Notes: generated from the sequence alone by a model not told the origin. A stretch of DNA of 64,000 nt from Burkholderiaceae bacterium (GCA_024235995.1 JACKLI010000001.1:248001-312000); one strand, 5' to 3'; numbered from the stretch's first letter, positions 50,608 to 59,889 are shown. Numbers and translations: made by a program.

Positions 50608-51558
50608 ATGGACCTGCTGTTCATCGCCGACCCGCTCGAGCACTTCAAGACCTACAAGGACACCACCTTCTCGATGATGCGCGAGGCGCAGCGGCGCGGC
50701 CACCGCATCGCCGCCTGCGGGCCGCAGGACCTGCACTGGCGCTCGGGCGGCGTGGTGCAGGCCCGGGTGCGCCCCATCCAGCTTACGGGCCACACGCCCG
50801 ACTGGTTTGCCGAGGAGCCGGCGCAGGAGCGCGCGCTGAAGGACTTTGGCGCCGTGCTGATGCGCAAGGACCCGCCCTTCGACGCCGAATACATCTACGC
50901 CACCCACCTGCTGGAGCAGGCCGAGCGCGAGGGCGCGTGCGTGGTCAACCAGCCGGCGGCGCTACGCAACCACCCCGAAAAACTCGCCATCATGGAGTGG
51001 CCGCAGTTCATCGGCCCCACGCTGGTCACGCGCTCGGAGGACGAAATCCGCCGCTTTCACGCCGAGCACCAGGACATCATCCTCAAGCCCCTGGACGGCA
51101 TGGGCGGCATGGGCATCTTCCGCGTCAAGGCCGATGCACTGAATCTTGGCTCCATCATCGAGACGCTGAACGCGGGCGGCGCGCAAACCGTGATGGTGCA
51201 GCGCTTTCTGCCCGAGATCGCCGCCGGCGACAAGCGCGTGCTGATCATCGACGGCGAGCCCGTGCCCTTCGTGCTGGCGCGCATCCCGCAGGGCAGCGAG
51301 GTGCGCGGCAACCTGGCGGCCGGTGGCAAGGGCGTGGCCCAGCCCATCACCGACAGCGACCGCGCCACCGCGCGCGCCATCGGCCAGGTGCTGGCGCCGC
51401 GCGGGCTGCTGCTGATCGGACTGGACATCATCGGCACCCGCGTCACCGAGATCAACGTGACCAGCCCGACCTGCTTTCAGGAGATCCACGAGCAGACCGG
51501 CTGCGACGTGCCGGCGCTGTTCGTCGACGCGCTGGAGCGGCGCGTGACCACCGCCTGA
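50608..51558 (+). CDS. gshB: Glutathione synthetase
   Basis: The 316-residue ATP-grasp enzyme joins gamma-glutamylcysteine and glycine. PLDGMGGMGIFRV is the ATP-grasp glycine-rich loop, and VFVLARIPQGSEVRGNLAAG-like text (VPFVLARIPQGSEVRGNLAA) with GLDIIGTRVTEINVTSPTC matches GshB. It completes the pathway opened by gshA at 36676. The 160 bases to the next gene show no gene; they contain a low-quality promoter. Confidence 0.95.
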   Translation: MDLLFIADPLEHFKTYKDTTFSMMREAQRRGHRIAACGPQDLHWRSGGVVQARVRPIQLTGHTPDWFAEEPAQERALKDFGAVLMRKDPPFDAEYIYATHLLEQAEREGACVVNQPAALRNHPEKLAIMEWPQFIGPTLVTRSEDEIRRFHAEHQDIILKPLDGMGGMGIFRVKADALNLGSIIETLNAGGAQTVMVQRFLPEIAAGDKRVLIIDGEPVPFVLARIPQGSEVRGNLAAGGKGVAQPITDSDRATARAIGQVLAPRGLLLIGLDIIGTRVTEINVTSPTCFQEIHEQTGCDVPALFVDALERRVTTA

Positions 51559-51718
51559 TTCTTCCCCGAGCTGTTTAAATTTGTAGCGCCCCACGCAGGC
51601 TGGGCGCCGGGCCACACCCTCTACGCCTTGTAACGTCGCGTCTGCGGGTTATCCCTCATACTGCGCCCTTCCGGCCCGCGCCTGTCGCGGCGGGCCGGGC
51701 AAGCAGGGGTAATTCAAG

Positions 51719-52795
51719 ATGAAGGCTGGCAGTATCGGCTTGCGCTACAACCCGGCGCTGGATGGGTTGCGGGGCGTGGCCATCGCGCTGGTGATCCTGT
51801 CGCACGCGCACGTGCCGCTGTTCGACGGCGCGTTCTTCGGCGTCGACGTGTTCTTCGTGCTCAGCGGCTTTCTGATCACCTCGCTGCTGCTGATCGAGCT
51901 GCAGACCGAGGGCCGGCTGGACTACTGGCGCTTTTACCGCCGCCGGCTGCTGCGCCTGATGCCGGCGCTGCTGCTGTTTCTGGCCGTCTACGTGCTGGTG
52001 ACACCGCTGCTGTGGCCGGGGCAGACCGACGCGCCGACCGACGCGCTGGTGTCGGTGCTGTACCTGGCCGACTACGGCATCGCCTTCTTCGACCAGCCCG
52101 CATCGCTGCTGCACATGTGGTCGCTGTCGGTGGAAGAGCACTTCTACCTCATCTGGCCGCCGCTGCTGGCCCTGCTGGTGGCGCGCTGCCGGCGCGGCCA
52201 CGTGTGGCGCGCCATCGCGGTGCTGTGGCTGCTGGCCGCGCTGTGGCGCCTGCTGTGCGTGGCGTGGGATCAGCCCTTCTACCAGGTGTTCTTCCGCTTC
52301 GACACGCGCGCCACGGGCCTGCTGGCCGGCGCGCTGCTGGCGGCGCTGCTGCACGAGCAGCCCGACTTCATCACCCGCGCGCGCCGCCACCTGCCCGGCG
52401 CGCTGTGGCTGCCGCTGGCGGTGCCGCTGCTGATGGGCCTGGGCTGGGACAGCCGCGACGCGCTGTCCTGGGGCATGCCCGCCGTCGAGGGCGCGGCGGT
52501 GGTGGCGCTGGTGGCCGTGCAGCGCCAGCGCGGCATGGTCTACCGCATGCTGAGCCTGCCGGCGCTGGTCAAGCTGGGGCAGCTGTCCTACGGCGTGTAC
52601 CTGTGGCACTACCCGGTGGTGCGCTATCTGCGCGCCGACCTGCCCTGGCCGTGGGTGGTGCTGCTGGGCGGCGCCATCTCGCTGGCGCTGGCGGCGCTGT
52701 CGTACCACGGCATCGAGCGCTGGGCGCTGCGCTGGCGCGACCGCGCCCCGGCGCCCGCGCGCCGGCACCCGCCGATGTCGGCGCCGGCGCATTGA
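51719..52795 (+). CDS. Acyltransferase 3 family membrane protein (OafA/YrhL type)
   Basis: The 358-residue protein opens LRYNPALDGLRGVAIALVIL-SHAH, which carries the conserved R/H pair of acyltransferase 3. FFGVDVFFVLSGFLITSLL and SVEEHFYLIWPPLLALLV follow, with about ten membrane helices. Such proteins O-acetylate LPS, peptidoglycan or exopolysaccharides. The acceptor is unknown. Confidence 0.92.
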   Translation: MKAGSIGLRYNPALDGLRGVAIALVILSHAHVPLFDGAFFGVDVFFVLSGFLITSLLLIELQTEGRLDYWRFYRRRLLRLMPALLLFLAVYVLVTPLLWPGQTDAPTDALVSVLYLADYGIAFFDQPASLLHMWSLSVEEHFYLIWPPLLALLVARCRRGHVWRAIAVLWLLAALWRLLCVAWDQPFYQVFFRFDTRATGLLAGALLAALLHEQPDFITRARRHLPGALWLPLAVPLLMGLGWDSRDALSWGMPAVEGAAVVALVAVQRQRGMVYRMLSLPALVKLGQLSYGVYLWHYPVVRYLRADLPWPWVVLLGGAISLALAALSYHGIERWALRWRDRAPAPARRHPPMSAPAH

Positions 52796-52807
52796 AGCCT
52801 TGCGCTG

Positions 52808-52870
52808 GATTTCAAGCCGAATCGGGCCGTGGCCGGCACGGACAAAGCCCCATAAGCTATCGATTTTGCA
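52808..52870. repeat. Dispersed repeat between acyltransferase and MFS genes
   Basis: GGATTTCAAGCCGAATCGGG, CGTGGCCGGCACGGACAAAG and CCATAAGCTATCGATT occur in the order of the family (reverse orientation). Confidence 0.6.
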
Positions 52871-52928
52871 GTTGTCGCAGCACCCCCTCGCGGCGCGCGC
52901 GGGCCGCCCCCACTATGATCGGCGGGCC

Positions 52929-54584
52929 ATGCCCGACTCCCAGCCGCACCCGCCCGCCGCTCCCATCGCCGACGAGGACCTGAGCGCGCTGGCGCCGTTT
53001 CGCCACCGCGTGTTCAGCCTGCTGTGGAGCACCTGGCTGATCGCCAACCTGTGCATGTGGATGAACGACGTGGCGGCCGCCTGGCTGATGACCACGCTGA
53101 CCGAGCGGCCCAACTGGGTGGCGCTGGTGCAGACGGCGGCCACGCTGCCGGTCTTTCTGCTGGGCCTGCCCTCGGGCGCGCTGGCCGACATCCTGAACCG
53201 CAAGCACTTCCTGCTGTTCACGCAGCTGTGGGTGGCGGTGGTGGGCGCGCTGCTGGCGCTGGCGGCGTTCGCCCACGCCATCACGCCGCCGCTGCTGTTG
53301 CTGCTGCTGTTTTGCAACGGCGTGGGGCTGGCGCTGCGCTGGCCGGTGTTCTCGGCCATCGTGCCCGAGCTGGTGCCGCGCCCGCAGCTGCCGGCGGCGC
53401 TGGCGCTCAACGGCGCGTCGATGAACGCGGCGCGCATCGTCGGCCCGCTGATCGCCGGCGCGCTGATCGCCAGCCTGGGCAGCGCCTGGGTGTTCGGGCT
53501 CAACGCCGTGCTGTCGGTGGGCGCGGCCGTGGTCATCTCGCGCTGGCGGCGCCCGCACACGCCGCACCCGCTGGGGCGCGAAAGCCTGCGCGGCGCCATG
53601 CGGGTGGGCCTGCAGTACGTGATGCAGTCGTACCACCTGAAGGGGGTGCTGCTGCGCATCGCGCTGTTCTTCTTCCACTCCACCGCGCTGATCGCGCTGC
53701 TGCCGCTGGTGGCGCGCGAGATCGAGGGCGGCAACGCCGCCACCTTCACCCTGCTGCTGGCGGCCATGGGCGCGGGCGCCATCGCCTCCACCTTCGTGCT
53801 GCCGCAGCTGCGGCGGGCCTTTCCGCGCGACCGGCTGGTGCTGGCCGGCGCCATCACGCAGGCGCTGACGATGGCGCTGATGGCCGTCACGCGCAGCCTG
53901 TGGCTGGCGGTGCCCGCCATGCTGCTGTGCGGCGCGGCCTGGCTGACCACGGCCAACTCGCTCAGCGTGTCGGCGCAGATCAGCCTGCCCGACTGGGTGC
54001 GCGCGCGCGGCATGTCGATGTACCAGATGGCCATCATGGGCGCCACCGCCTCGGGCGCGGCGGTGTGGGGCCAGGTGGCCACCTGGACCAGCGTGCCCCT
54101 GACGCTGGGCATCGGCGCGGTCAGCGGCATCCTGACGATGGCCCTCGCCACCTGGCGCATGCCCGACCGCGGCATGATCGACGACCCCACGCCGGCCGGC
54201 CCCTGGCCCCTGCCCCAGGTGGACGCGCCGCCGCCCGAGGGCCGCGTCATCGTCACGGTCGAGTACCAGATCGACCCGGGGCGGGCCCCCGCCTTTCGCG
54301 CCCTGATGGAGGAAAGCCGCCGCTCGCGCCTGCGCGTGGGCGCCGTGGGTTGGGACCTGCTGTCGGACATCAACGAGCCGGGACGCTTCATCGAGGTGAT
54401 CGAGGACACGTCCTGGACCGAGCACCTGCGCCGCTTCGAGCGCACCACCGCCGCCGACGTGGCGCTGCGCGAGCGCAAGCTGGCGTTTCACATCGGCACC
54501 GAGCCGCCGCGCGTGCGGCGGGCGCTGCGCGAGAGCACGGTGCGCGGGGGAGCGGGCGAAGGACCGGGCTTGTTCAAGACCTGA
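52929..54584 (+). CDS. MFS transporter (MFS_3/EntS-like) with C-terminal ABM-like domain
   Basis: The 551-residue protein has about 12 helices in the first 420 residues (FSLLWSTWLIANLCMWMNDV and DVAAAWLMTTL; GPLIAGALIA). From about residue 430 a soluble domain VEYQIDPGRAPAFRALMEES and WTEHLRRFERTT resembles antibiotic-biosynthesis-monooxygenase-like folds seen in this MFS subfamily. Members export siderophores or related compounds. The start follows an upstream repeat; no other start is better. Confidence 0.88.
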   Translation: MPDSQPHPPAAPIADEDLSALAPFRHRVFSLLWSTWLIANLCMWMNDVAAAWLMTTLTERPNWVALVQTAATLPVFLLGLPSGALADILNRKHFLLFTQLWVAVVGALLALAAFAHAITPPLLLLLLFCNGVGLALRWPVFSAIVPELVPRPQLPAALALNGASMNAARIVGPLIAGALIASLGSAWVFGLNAVLSVGAAVVISRWRRPHTPHPLGRESLRGAMRVGLQYVMQSYHLKGVLLRIALFFFHSTALIALLPLVAREIEGGNAATFTLLLAAMGAGAIASTFVLPQLRRAFPRDRLVLAGAITQALTMALMAVTRSLWLAVPAMLLCGAAWLTTANSLSVSAQISLPDWVRARGMSMYQMAIMGATASGAAVWGQVATWTSVPLTLGIGAVSGILTMALATWRMPDRGMIDDPTPAGPWPLPQVDAPPPEGRVIVTVEYQIDPGRAPAFRALMEESRRSRLRVGAVGWDLLSDINEPGRFIEVIEDTSWTEHLRRFERTTAADVALRERKLAFHIGTEPPRVRRALRESTVRGGAGEGPGLFKT

Positions 54585-54619
54585 GCCGCGATCCGCGAGA
54601 GCACGGGCCCACAAGCCCG

Positions 54620-54684
54620 GAAATCAAGTCGAATCAGGATGTAGCCCGCGTACAGAAAGCGCAGGTAGCTCTTGATTCGATAGT
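54620..54684. repeat. Dispersed repeat after MFS gene
   Basis: AAATCAAGTCGAATCAGGAT, GTAGCCCGCG and AGCGCAGGTAGCTCTTGATT make a divergent copy between convergent genes. Confidence 0.5.
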
Positions 54685-54721
54685 GATTTGGCCGGTCACC
54701 GAAACAGCCGACCGGCGTCTC

Positions 54722-55333
54722 TCAGCCGCCCTGCGACTTGCGCCGCTGCCGCAGCGCCACCGCCGCGAGGCCCAGCGCCATCAGGACGTAGCCGTAGGTC
54801 GTCAGCGTCGGCACGGCCGTGACCGCGGCGGCCTGGATGGTGATCGGGTGGTCCATCGAGGCCGTGCCCCAGAACTGGGATCCAGTCTTGTCGGCCCCCA
54901 GCACGTAATCCAGTGTGGTGGCGCCCGGTGTGCTGGGACGAATCCGCAGCGTGACCGTGGCGGTGGTGCCCGCCGGCAGGTCCGCGGCGGGCGTGATGGT
55001 CGCGCCCGCGAACGTCTGCCACGCGTTGGCGGGCGCCGTCGGCCCCACGCTGGGCGTGTAGGCGGCGCTGGCGGAACAGGTGCCGGACACGCCCCCCGCA
55101 TACGCGCAGGACTCCACGACCCAGCCGGCGGGCAAGCTGACCGACACGTAGGGGGTGCAGGTGCTGCCCGCCTCGCACGCCCACGTGGAACTGACGTCGA
55201 CCTGCACGTCGAACGGCACGTTGGCCTGGCCGCTGGCTGGCTGCTGGACGTTGGTGACGTCGATGCAGGCGCTCAGCCACAGCGGCGCCAGCACGACGAG
55301 GCCGCGGGCGAAGGATTGGATGGCGGTCTTCAT
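54722..55333 (-). CDS. Lipoprotein with IPTL-CTERM-like C-terminal sorting signal
   Basis: The 203-residue protein has a lipobox (LSAC, cysteine 23) and a conserved-domain-free extracellular part with a beta-sandwich look (DVTNVQQPASGQANVPFDVQ, and a paired-Cys TWACEAGSTC, ESCAYAGG). The C-terminus is VPTLTTYGYVLMALGLAAVA-LRQRRKS, a PTL motif, a hydrophobic helix and a basic cluster like the IPTL-CTERM tails processed by exosortase/archaeosortase-like enzymes. Both signals together are unusual. Function is unknown; no sorting enzyme gene is in the window. Confidence 0.75.
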   Translation of the reverse strand: MKTAIQSFARGLVVLAPLWLSACIDVTNVQQPASGQANVPFDVQVDVSSTWACEAGSTCTPYVSVSLPAGWVVESCAYAGGVSGTCSASAAYTPSVGPTAPANAWQTFAGATITPAADLPAGTTATVTLRIRPSTPGATTLDYVLGADKTGSQFWGTASMDHPITIQAAAVTAVPTLTTYGYVLMALGLAAVALRQRRKSQGG

Positions 55334-55390
55334 GTTGCTCCTCCAAGTTGTTTCGATGGGTGCGCCATCGTAACAATCCTGGCGTTCCGC

Positions 55391-56158
55391 TCAACCCCGC
55401 GCGGGCGCCCCGTCCACGAACACGATCAGCTCGCCCGGCGCAAACGGCGTCCAGGCCTCGTCGCAGGTCAGCGGCGTGGTGGCCACCACGGCCACGCGGT
55501 CCTGCGGCGTGGTGTGCTCGGCGAAGTTGACGGCCAGGTCCTCGTCCTGCAGGCGCGCGCGGGCGAAGGGGTGCTGGCGCACGACGTAGCACAGCCTGGT
55601 GGAGGCATGCGCCCACAGCGCCTGGCCGTTGGACAGCAGCATGTTGAAGGTGCCGTGGCGGGCAATGCGCGGCACCAGTTCGCGCAACGTGCGCGTCAGC
55701 TCGGCCACCGGCGGCACGCTGGCGTGGGCCTTGGCCAGCTCCTGCATCAGCCAGCAGAAGGCGCGCTCGCTGTCGGTGTCGCCCACGGGGCGGAAGTGCC
55801 CGTGCAGGCGCGGGTGGTAGTCCTTCAGGTCGCCGTTGTGGGCAAACACCCAGGTGCGGCCCCACAGCTCGCGCTGGAAGGGGTGGCAGTTCTCCAGCAG
55901 CACCGGCCCGACCGTGGCCTTGCGGATGTGGGCAATGACATTTTTGCTCTTGATGGGATAGCGCCGGATCAGCTCGGCGATGGGCGAGTCGGCCGCCGCG
56001 CCGGGGTCCAGGAACACACGCGCGCCGCGGCCCTCGAAGAACGCGATGCCCCAGCCGTCGGCGTGGTGGTCGGTGCGCCCGCCGCGCTGGGCAAAGCCGG
56101 CAAAGCTGAAGGTCACGTCGGTCGGCGTGTTGCAGTTCATCCCGAGCAGCTGGCACAT
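55391..56158 (-). CDS. Class II glutamine amidotransferase (YafJ-like)
   Basis: The 255-residue protein starts MCQLLGMN, leaving Cys2 as the N-terminal nucleophile after methionine removal. The GATase2 landmarks NVIAHIRKATVG and FAHNGDLKDYH and the DTDSERAFCWLM segment are present. The ammonia acceptor is unknown; family members are often linked to gamma-glutamyl cycles or are stand-alone hydrolases. Confidence 0.92.
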   Translation of the reverse strand: MCQLLGMNCNTPTDVTFSFAGFAQRGGRTDHHADGWGIAFFEGRGARVFLDPGAAADSPIAELIRRYPIKSKNVIAHIRKATVGPVLLENCHPFQRELWGRTWVFAHNGDLKDYHPRLHGHFRPVGDTDSERAFCWLMQELAKAHASVPPVAELTRTLRELVPRIARHGTFNMLLSNGQALWAHASTRLCYVVRQHPFARARLQDEDLAVNFAEHTTPQDRVAVVATTPLTCDEAWTPFAPGELIVFVDGAPARG

Positions 56159-56167
56159 GGCTTCAGT

Positions 56168-57721
56168 TTATCGGGCCGTCAGGCGCGTGTGCGAGCCCAG
56201 CTGGCGCGCCGCCAGCATGGCCAGCACGCACAGGCCGGCCAGCATCAGGAAGACCTCGTCAAAGGCCGCCAGCCGGGCCGGGCTGGGCGGGCCCGCGCCC
56301 AGCACCGCCCCGTGCGCGGCCAGGCGCCACTCCAGCGCGATGCCGCACAGGCCGATGCCGGCCGCGCCGCCCAGCGTGCGCACGAAATTGATGGTGCTGG
56401 AACCCTGGGCGATCAAGTCCTTGTCGAGCCCGCGCAGGGCGCCGAGGTTGAGCGAGGGCAGAATGAAACCCAGGCCGATGCGCCCGACGATGCTCCACGC
56501 CATCAGCAGCCACAGGCCGCTGTGCAGCCCGATGGTCACCATCGCCGCGAACGACAGGGCCAGCAGGGCCAGACCCATCTGGACCAGGCCGCGGGCCGGC
56601 ATGCGGTCGGCCCAGCGCGCCACCACGGCAATGGCACCCGCCAGCACCAGCCCCGAGGGCAGCAGCACGCTGCCCACGCTGGAGGCGGACATGCCCAGCC
56701 CCATCTGCATGTACACCGGCAGCAGGTAGGTGGAGCCGAACAGCGCCGTGCCGTAGATCAGCGCCACCAGCGTGCCCATGGCGAACGGGCGCCAGGCGAA
56801 CACGCGCAGGTTCATCAGCGGCACCTGGCCGCGGCGCGCGCGCCGGCGCTGCCAGCCGATGAACAGCCCGCCACACGCCAGCGCCAGCCCCAGCAGCGCG
56901 CCGGCCTCGGCCGCGGTGCCGCCGCGCAGCGCCACCAGCCCATTGAGCAGGGCCAGCGTGCCGGCGCTGCCCAGCAGCAGGCCCCCCATGTCCAGCGCCT
57001 CGCCGCGGCGCGCCGCCGCGCCGCCCGGCGCCGTCGCCGGCACGTAGCGCCGGGCCAGCCACAGGGCGGCCAGGCAAAACGGCGCCACCATGAAGAAGAT
57101 CGAGCGCCAGCCGAACCAGTCCACCAGCACGCCACCGATCGAGGGGCCCAGCGCCGGCGCCAGCACCACGCCCATGCCGAACATGCCGCTGGCGCGGCCC
57201 TGCTCGTGCGGCTCGAAGGCGCGCATGACGATGATGGCCGGAATCGGCTGCACCGCGCCCGCGGCTAGGCCCTCCAGCACGCGCGCCGACAGCACCACGG
57301 CGTAGTTCTGCGCGAACCCGCCCAGCGCGCCGCCGGCCAGCAGCACAAGCATGCAGCCGTTGTAGGTGGCGCGATAGCCGAAGCGCGCCAGCAGCCAGGG
57401 CGTGGTCAGCATCGACACCGTCATCGCCACCATGAAGCCGCTGCTGACCCACTGCGCGCGCGCCTGGCCCAGCGCGAACTGGTGCGACAGGCCCGGAATG
57501 GCCACGTTGACCACGGTGGAGGACATGATCGACGCCATGGTGCCCACCATCACGGCCAGCAGCAGCCACCAGCGGTAGCGGGGGCCGTGCCGGGCGCGCA
57601 AGGCCTCGCCGGAGCCGGGATCGTGCGGAGGCGGGTTGGCCGTGCTCACGGTGGGCCCGCCAGGCTGAAAGCCACGCCGGCGGGCACGTTGCAGCGGATC
57701 GGGGCCGGCGGGTTCATGCAT
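56168..57721 (-). CDS. DHA2-family MFS efflux transporter (EmrB/QacA type)
   Basis: The 517-residue protein has 14 predicted helices. MVGTMASIMSSTVVNVAIPG and the antiporter motif C region GPSIGGVLVDWFGWRSIFFM are visible. It is a proton-driven multidrug exporter. No EmrA-like fusion protein is adjacent. An alternative GTG start at 57649 exists. It reads in the same direction as the tryptophanase gene and starts 33 bases after it, so the two could be co-transcribed. Confidence 0.9.
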   Translation of the reverse strand: MHEPAGPDPLQRARRRGFQPGGPTVSTANPPPHDPGSGEALRARHGPRYRWWLLLAVMVGTMASIMSSTVVNVAIPGLSHQFALGQARAQWVSSGFMVAMTVSMLTTPWLLARFGYRATYNGCMLVLLAGGALGGFAQNYAVVLSARVLEGLAAGAVQPIPAIIVMRAFEPHEQGRASGMFGMGVVLAPALGPSIGGVLVDWFGWRSIFFMVAPFCLAALWLARRYVPATAPGGAAARRGEALDMGGLLLGSAGTLALLNGLVALRGGTAAEAGALLGLALACGGLFIGWQRRRARRGQVPLMNLRVFAWRPFAMGTLVALIYGTALFGSTYLLPVYMQMGLGMSASSVGSVLLPSGLVLAGAIAVVARWADRMPARGLVQMGLALLALSFAAMVTIGLHSGLWLLMAWSIVGRIGLGFILPSLNLGALRGLDKDLIAQGSSTINFVRTLGGAAGIGLCGIALEWRLAAHGAVLGAGPPSPARLAAFDEVFLMLAGLCVLAMLAARQLGSHTRLTAR

Positions 57722-57754
57722 CCGAGTATGCCCTGCCCGCCCCGGCCGAGCCCT

Positions 57755-59125
57755 TCAGACCCAGTCGAATTCGGCCGTGAAGTGGCGCAGGAACTTGGGC
57801 TGCCGGGTGATCTTCACGCCGCGGATGCTGGCGGCCTTTTGCTTGACCTCGGCGATCACCTCGGCCGCGTAGTCGAAGTGGCTTTGCGTGTACATGCGGC
57901 GCGGAAAGGCCAGGCGCACCAGCTCCATGCCGTGGTAGGTCTCGGTGCCGTCCTCCAGGCGCTTGCCGAACATGACCGAGCCGATCTCGACGCCGCGGAT
58001 GCCGCCCTCCAGGTACAGCGCGTTGCACAGCGCCCAGGCGGGGTAGTGCGCGATGGGCATGTCGGGCAGCACGGTGCGCGCGTCGATGTAGACGGCATGG
58101 CCGCCCGTGGGCTTGACGAAGCCGACGCCCGCGGCCTCCAGGCGCTCGCCCAGGTATTCGGCGGTGCGCAGGCGGTAGCGCAGGTAGTCCTCCTGCAGGC
58201 CCTCCTCCAGGCCCACGGCCAGCGCCTCCAGGTCGCGCCCGGCCATGCCGCCGTAGGTGGGAAAGCCCTCCATCATGATCAGGTCGCTGCGCACCTCGTC
58301 CAGCCATTCGTCCGAGCGCAGCACGATGAAGCCGCCGATGTTGACCATGCCGTCCTTCTTGGCGCTCATGGTGGCGCCGTCGGCGTAGCCGAACATCTCC
58401 TGCGCGATGGCGCGCACGGAGGTGTGCTCGTAGCCCGGCTCGCGCATCTTGATGAACATGGCGTTCTCGGCAAAGCGGCACACGTCCATGATGAAGGGCT
58501 TGCCGTATTTCTTCAGCAGGGCGCTGTAGGCGCGGATGTTGGCCATGGACACGGGCTGGCCGCCGCCGGTGTTGTTGGTGACGGTGAGCATGCCGAACGG
58601 GATGCGGTGGCCCTCCTTCTTCAGCACGTCCTCGGCGCGCGCCAGGTCGATGTTGCCCTTGAAGGGCGCGATCGTCGCCGGCTGCAGGCCTTCCGGCACC
58701 ACGAGGTCCAGCGCCTCCACGCCCATGTATTCGAGGTTGCCGCGCGTGGTGTCGAAGTGGCAGTTGTTGGGCACCAGGTCGCCCTTCTTGCACACCGCCG
58801 TGAACAGCACCTTCTCGGCCGCGCGGCCCTGGTGCGTGGGCACGAAGTGCGGCATGCCGGTGAGGTCCTGGATCACCTTCTCCAGGCGGAAGAAGCTGCG
58901 CGCGCCGGCGTAGCTCTCGTCGCCTTCCATGATGGCGCCCCACTGGCGCGCGGACATGGCGCCCGTGCCCGAGTCGGTGAGCCAGTCGATCAGCACGTCC
59001 TCGGCACGCAGCAGGAAGACGTTCAGGCGCGCGGCCTGCAGCAGCTTCTCGCGCTCGGCGCGCGTGGTCACGCGGATGGGCTCCACGCTCTTGATGCGGA
59101 AGGGCTCGATCAGGGTCTTGGGCAT
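57755..59125 (-). CDS. tnaA: Tryptophanase (beta-eliminating lyase)
   Basis: The 456-residue PLP enzyme cleaves tryptophan to indole, pyruvate and ammonia. LLTDSGTGAMSARQW, FVPTHQGRAAE and the PLP lysine in MSAKKDGMV (second Lys, residue 257) are present. Residue 381 is Ile in GGIRGVEIGSV, where tyrosine phenol-lyase has Arg381; this favours tryptophan. The N-terminus and length resemble tyrosine phenol-lyase, so activity on tyrosine is not fully excluded. AAGGA precedes the ATG. No TnaC leader peptide was seen. Confidence 0.85.
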   Translation of the reverse strand: MPKTLIEPFRIKSVEPIRVTTRAEREKLLQAARLNVFLLRAEDVLIDWLTDSGTGAMSARQWGAIMEGDESYAGARSFFRLEKVIQDLTGMPHFVPTHQGRAAEKVLFTAVCKKGDLVPNNCHFDTTRGNLEYMGVEALDLVVPEGLQPATIAPFKGNIDLARAEDVLKKEGHRIPFGMLTVTNNTGGGQPVSMANIRAYSALLKKYGKPFIMDVCRFAENAMFIKMREPGYEHTSVRAIAQEMFGYADGATMSAKKDGMVNIGGFIVLRSDEWLDEVRSDLIMMEGFPTYGGMAGRDLEALAVGLEEGLQEDYLRYRLRTAEYLGERLEAAGVGFVKPTGGHAVYIDARTVLPDMPIAHYPAWALCNALYLEGGIRGVEIGSVMFGKRLEDGTETYHGMELVRLAFPRRMYTQSHFDYAAEVIAEVKQKAASIRGVKITRQPKFLRHFTAEFDWV

Positions 59126-59211
59126 GGGGTGGTCCTTCATTCGTTCATTGAAAGCGAGCGAGGGTGCCACCGGTGTCCAGCCCGTGGTGTCGGTTCATTC
59201 CAACAACAGGG

Positions 59212-59430
59212 TCATTCGGCGGCCGAACGGGCGCAGGCAGCGCAGATGCAGGCGCGGCGGCGGGCGTCCTCGGGCACCCGCGCCAGCAGGGCGGGTGCGA
59301 ACGTGGCCTGCGTGCACCAGCACGGCGGCTGGGGCTGGCCGCCGGCGCGCGCCGCTTCCATCGCGCAGCCGTTGGGGCCGCCGCACAGGGGGCAGCGGGC
59401 GGGGTCGGGCGGCGGCGGCTCGGGGGGCAT
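59212..59430 (-). CDS. Cysteine-rich CWC family protein
   Basis: The 72-residue protein has CPLCGGPNGC near the start, a PCWC motif, and a final CICAACA. This is the CWC family pattern, small predicted zinc-binding proteins of unknown function. It is convergent with nothing and sits between the tryptophanase promoter and the DksA-like gene. Two starts a few codons apart are possible. Confidence 0.8.
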   Translation of the reverse strand: MPPEPPPPDPARCPLCGGPNGCAMEAARAGGQPQPPCWCTQATFAPALLARVPEDARRRACICAACARSAAE

Positions 59431-59486
59431 GGGGATGCTATTCTGCAGTGCAGGACATCGCCCGCAGCTTTTTGGAGAATCCGAGC

Positions 59487-59867
59487 ATGAACGCCGCCCT
59501 GACCGCCGCCCAGCGGCAAGAACTGAAAGCCCTGCTGCTGGCGCGCCGCCACGACCTGCAGGCGCAGATGCGGCAAAACCGCAGCAACCTGACGCCGGCC
59601 GAGAACACGGCCGGCAGCGTGTCGCAGGACGAGAACGGCCGCCTGACCAACCAGACGCGCGAGGTGGACGCCGCGCTCACCTCGCTGGACGCCGACGAGC
59701 TGGCGCGCATCGACCGCGCGCTGGAGCGCATGGCCGAGGACAGCTACGGCCTGTGCGCGGAATGCGGCCAGCCGATCGCCTTCGAGCGTCTGAAGGTGGA
59801 GCCCATGACCCTGCACTGCGTGGCCTGCAAGTCGCGCTGGGAGCAGAAGCAAGGCGCGCGCGGCTGA
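59487..59867 (+). CDS. TraR/DksA family zinc-finger protein
   Basis: The 126-residue protein has an N-terminal helical hairpin (AAQRQELKALLLARRHDLQA), a conserved RIDRALERMAEDSYGLCAEC and a four-cysteine zinc finger (CAECG, 17 residues, CVACK). It would bind the RNA polymerase secondary channel as DksA does; whether it has the DksA tip aspartates is unclear. It is shorter than DksA. TTGGAGA precedes the ATG. Confidence 0.88.
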   Translation: MNAALTAAQRQELKALLLARRHDLQAQMRQNRSNLTPAENTAGSVSQDENGRLTNQTREVDAALTSLDADELARIDRALERMAEDSYGLCAECGQPIAFERLKVEPMTLHCVACKSRWEQKQGARG

Positions 59868-59889
59868 ACCGGGCGCCCGGCCAAGCGGC

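Noticed and set aside
53024..57268. Very long open frame of over 1400 codons on the plus strand
   Set aside because: It runs across the MFS gene in the wrong frame and antisense to the amidotransferase and DHA2 genes. Its composition (long His, Ala, Arg and Gly runs) is that of a GC-rich shadow frame.
57755..59125. Tyrosine phenol-lyase instead of tryptophanase
   Set aside because: Arg381, needed for tyrosine binding in the known enzyme, is Ile here, and VEIG matches tryptophanase. It is kept as a minor alternative.
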